Assembly (NCBI GenBank): GCA_900548565.1
Contig: URKV01000003.1
Coordinates: forward strand, 1-32,448
Direction of reading: 5' to 3'
Length of the DNA: 32,448 bases
Origin: an uncultured Collinsella sp.
GTDB taxonomy: Bacteria; Actinomycetota; Coriobacteriia; Coriobacteriales; Coriobacteriaceae
A program made the translations under genes and the position numbers. The notes beneath the pieces were generated by a model. That model was given only the letters and a program-made list of their open reading frames with translations. It had not been told where the DNA came from and did not search any database. Positions 30,252 to 32,448 of the stretch are shown in pieces (positions within the stretch are counted from its first letter, which is position 1; each line of letters starts with the position of its first letter).

Positions 30252-30949
30252 ATGCCACCCCGGTTTATATGCGCATTCGACGCCGCATCGAGGAACGTAT
30301 CGAGCGCGGTATATATCCCACGGGTTCCATGATTCCGTCCGAAAAAGACCTTGCCGAGGAATTTGGTACGACACGCTTGACCATCCGAAGCGCTGTCGAT
30401 GAGCTGGTTCGGCGCGGGCAGATTCGCCGTGTTCGGGGAAAAGGTGCCTTTGTGGCGCAGAAAGTACCTGCTTTTTTTGAACGCACGGTCGGTTTCCGTG
30501 AATCGGTCCGTGCTTCGGGCGGCGAGCCGTCCGTCCGTATTCTCGCGCGTTCCAAGCGTTATGCGGGGCCATATTACGCCGACCTGTTTGGCATCGCCGA
30601 GGACGACCTGCTCTATTCCGTTCGACGCCTGAACTGCATAAACGGTAGCCCCGTATCGATTGAGACGGCGCTGATTCCCTGCCTGCTGTTCCCAACCATC
30701 GAAGATATTGACGTGTCGGTCTTCAGTTTGTACGAGACCTATGAGATGCTGGGCCGAAAGCCAGTCATGGCACAGGAAAAGCTCGATATCGAAGCGCTGG
30801 GCGCACGAGATGCCGGCCTCCTTGGACTGGAACAGGGCGATCTTGTTTTGCTTTTGGAATGCGTGAGCTATGACGCGAGCGGTCAGGCTATCGAGTATGT
30901 AAAGTCCTTCAATCGTGGCGATACGGGCGGCTACACCTATACGTACTAG
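30236..30949 (+). CDS. GntR-family regulator with UTRA domain (second of a tandem pair)
   Basis: A 237-residue GntR/HutC-type protein. Winged helix: YMRIRRRIEERIERGIYPTG, then IPSEKDLAEEFGTTRLTIRSAV and a wing RRVRGKGAFV. UTRA domain from about residue 80 (NGSPVSIETALIPC near 145-160). The ATG lies inside the end of the preceding gene, 8 nt after the AGG of GGCAGG. The two regulators are clearly related but divergent, as if one gene duplicated and the copies diverged. They may act as a heterodimer or on different operators. Confidence 0.9.
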   Translation: MAETVDATPVYMRIRRRIEERIERGIYPTGSMIPSEKDLAEEFGTTRLTIRSAVDELVRRGQIRRVRGKGAFVAQKVPAFFERTVGFRESVRASGGEPSVRILARSKRYAGPYYADLFGIAEDDLLYSVRRLNCINGSPVSIETALIPCLLFPTIEDIDVSVFSLYETYEMLGRKPVMAQEKLDIEALGARDAGLLGLEQGDLVLLLECVSYDASGQAIEYVKSFNRGDTGGYTYTY

Positions 30950-31005
30950 CTGGTATTCTGTGAATAACGGCTGGGAAACTAACCAGTTTTGATCGTTGGG
31001 TCAGC

Positions 31006-31115
31006 TGTATATACAACCTTACAGGGCTCAAAATCGACCGTTCGCCGATGGGGATAAATTAATCGACAAAGAGGTATCAAAAAGCCATAACCTGTAACTG
31101 TGATTGGTATCAAAT
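31006..31115 (+). promoter_or_regulatory. Candidate GntR operator and direct repeats before the SIS operon
   Basis: TGTATATACA (31006-31015) fits GT-N-TA-N-AC and is a perfect palindrome, so it is a plausible target of one of the two GntR proteins. A 9-mer, GGTATCAAA, occurs twice (about 31073 and 31106), and AAACT-aacc-AGTTT forms an inverted repeat near 30977. No clear -35/-10 pair is seen. Otherwise 30950-31142 holds nothing I can name. Confidence 0.5.
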
Positions 31116-31142
31116 ACTAATGATTTATTACGAGGTGAGACG

Positions 31143-32258
31143 ATGAAGATGCTCGATTACGTTCAGCTTGCCCATGTGCGTATGGGGGAGAACCTCGAGC
31201 GTTCGTCTGAGCTGGTAGCGCAGCTCGTTGATATTTTCCAGTCCGGTTCTTTTGACGCGCTGCGCATCGTTGCTTCGGGTTCGTCGCGCCATGCCGCCGA
31301 TTGCGCCCGCGATTACCTGCAAGATGCGCTGCAGATGCAGGTGTCCGTTGTGACGCCCGAGGCCTTCGTCGATTTTGAACACACCTATCCGCAGCATGTG
31401 CTCAACATTGCCGTTTCGCAGAGTGGCTATTCGACCAATACGATTGCGGCGCTCGATTACATGCGCGCACACGATATGGCTGCAGTTGCGCTCACGGCAA
31501 ACGTCGAGGCACCCATCAAGGAACACGCTGACATCGTTCTTGACTACGGTGTGGGCGTCGAGTCGGTGGACTTTGTGACTCTGGGCGTCGAGGTGCTCGT
31601 TGAGTACCTGGTGCTCTTTGGCATTTACGGCGGTCAGGCGCGCGGAACGATTGACGCCAAGGGCGTTGCCCAGCGTCTTGACGACCTGCGCGAGGCTATC
31701 CATGCCAATGCCGTGATGTGCAAGACCGCCGAGGCATATGTCCAAGACCACATGCTCGAGCTTTCTGAGCACACGCCCGCCATGGTCGTCGGCAACGGCC
31801 CCAACTATGGCGTTGCCGAAGAGGCGGCCCTCAAGCTGAGCGAGACCATCAAGATTCCTGCCATGCATCACGAAGGCGAGGAGTTCGTCCACGGTCCCGA
31901 GATGCAGATCGTTCCGGGCTATCTGGTGTTTATCGTCGACGATCCGCAGGGGTCGGAGCGTCTTGCGAATATCGCCGATGCGCTATCGAACGTTACGACA
32001 AAAACGGTGCTGCTCACGGCCCATCCCAAGGGTAGGGCTCACGAGGTTGCGGTGCCTCAGGTGGCTCCGCTGCTCAGCGCAATTCCCAATCTTGTGTTCT
32101 TCCAGACGATTGCGGCCATGATAGCCGAGCGTCTGAAGTCATGGGACGTGCACCCGTATCTTGATGCCGTCTCCAAGCAAATGGAGGTCAAGGCAGAGGG
32201 CTACGAAGAGTCAGTCAATGCGCTTAAGGCCAAAGCGGCCGAGTGTTACGGAATGTAA
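31143..32258 (+). CDS. SIS-domain sugar-phosphate isomerase/deglycase
   Basis: A 371-residue protein with two SIS domains, like the isomerase half of GlmS and the fructosamine deglycases FrlB/GfrE/GfrF. Sugar-phosphate-binding Ser motifs: ASGSSRHAA (near residue 45) and SQSGYSTNT (near 95) in the first domain; VVGNGPNYGVAEEAALKLSE (near 220) and HEGEEFVHGPE (near 245) in the second. These enzymes act on amino-sugar phosphates or Amadori-type fructosamine 6-phosphates. No glutaminase domain is present, so it is not GlmS. GAGGTGAGAC precedes ATG 31143, which I prefer to an ATG at 31104. A second SIS-type gene follows after 60 nt. Substrate unknown. Confidence 0.85.
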   Translation: MKMLDYVQLAHVRMGENLERSSELVAQLVDIFQSGSFDALRIVASGSSRHAADCARDYLQDALQMQVSVVTPEAFVDFEHTYPQHVLNIAVSQSGYSTNTIAALDYMRAHDMAAVALTANVEAPIKEHADIVLDYGVGVESVDFVTLGVEVLVEYLVLFGIYGGQARGTIDAKGVAQRLDDLREAIHANAVMCKTAEAYVQDHMLELSEHTPAMVVGNGPNYGVAEEAALKLSETIKIPAMHHEGEEFVHGPEMQIVPGYLVFIVDDPQGSERLANIADALSNVTTKTVLLTAHPKGRAHEVAVPQVAPLLSAIPNLVFFQTIAAMIAERLKSWDVHPYLDAVSKQMEVKAEGYEESVNALKAKAAECYGM

Positions 32259-32318
32259 GCGGGTTTTGATGCCCGTTGGCATGGGGGATGTGGAAACAAC
32301 CCCAGAAAGGAGAGACAA

Positions 32319-32448
32319 ATGAAGGAAACCGAGAAGATCGAGATCATGCATTTCGACCAGGAGGGCTATCTCGAGGACGGCAAGGCGCTCTACGAGACCG
32401 GCAAGAAGATGACCGCGCTCGCCGACAAGGTCGCCGACGAGGGCTACG
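32319..32448 (+). CDS. Second SIS-type deglycase/isomerase, 5' part only
   Basis: 43 codons of an open frame running off the window, beginning MKETEKIEIMHFDQEG. AGAAAGGAG nine nt before the ATG is a strong ribosome binding site. The start resembles fructosamine deglycase (FrlB-like) N-termini, and the gene is the probable partner of the preceding SIS protein. With so little sequence the family call is tentative; the C-terminal sugar-binding motifs lie outside the window. Confidence 0.5.
   Translation, partial: MKETEKIEIMHFDQEGYLEDGKALYETGKKMTALADKVADEGY

Noticed and set aside
31143..32258. GlmS (glucosamine-6-phosphate synthase)
   Set aside because: Only the two SIS domains are present; the N-terminal glutaminase domain with its catalytic Cys is missing.

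Overview
This window reads as chromosomal DNA of a GC-rich gut actinobacterium of the class Coriobacteriia, most likely Collinsella or a close relative. I infer this from the strong GCC/GAG/AAG codon bias and from the gene set: CstA, XFP-type phosphoketolase, sugar PTS, Tat-type lipoprotein sugar ABC transporter, MalQ/GlgP and fructosamine-type SIS proteins. No marker gene proves the genus. Bases 1-43 are not genomic. They are an Illumina Nextera adapter with its i7 index, so the contig begins inside a truncated tsaD.

Layout. 44-521: 3' end of tsaD. 534-962: two long hairpin repeats with no gene. 1060-3219: cstA behind a leader containing a small Ile/Val-rich ORF and a terminator. 3404-5587: an unusual winged-helix / charged-linker / Toprim protein. 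5596-6000: a third hairpin repeat, a tRNA-like scrap and tRNA-Gln (minus strand). 6038-8107 (minus): a tandem peptidoglycan-binding-domain protein and a polyprenyl synthetase. 8221-10671 (minus): a PTS EIICB fused to a HAD phosphatase. 10901-11620: a divergent HutC-type GntR regulator. 11927-16292: sugar ABC transporter operon (binding protein, two permeases, ATPase). 16432-16648: three tandem ~80-bp palindromic repeats. 16750-20651 (minus): malQ then glgP. 20873-21934 (minus): galE. 22201-23406: Tat-exported coiled-coil CHAP hydrolase, followed by a fourth hairpin repeat. 23629-24591 (minus): murB. 24775-28536: LacI regulator and phosphoketolase. 28564-28835: two hairpin repeats of a second type. 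28957-32448: a small unknown protein, two overlapping GntR regulators, and two SIS-domain sugar isomerase/deglycase genes, the last cut by the window end.

How the genes fit together. A GTTTAAAC-type operator occurs five times: once at the PTS-HAD promoter, once at the divergent gntR promoter, twice before the ABC operon and once at the malQ promoter. It matches the known HutC-family consensus GT-N-TA-N-AC, so the GntR at 10901 probably controls one alpha-glucan/maltodextrin regulon made of the PTS-HAD fusion, the ABC importer, MalQ and GlgP. Phosphoketolase appears to be controlled separately, by AAAACGTTTT operators next to the LacI gene. The tandem GntR pair probably controls the SIS-domain operon at the end.

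The most unusual feature is a family of six intergenic hairpins, four of type 1 and two of type 2. Each has a conserved centre (about 69 nt in type 1, 19 nt in type 2) between arms that are perfectly or almost perfectly complementary but unrelated in sequence from copy to copy. In type 1 the central stem shows compensatory base changes between copies. Three of the six start 8-12 nt after a stop codon. I know of no element class with this design; whether it has been described in Coriobacteria I cannot check.
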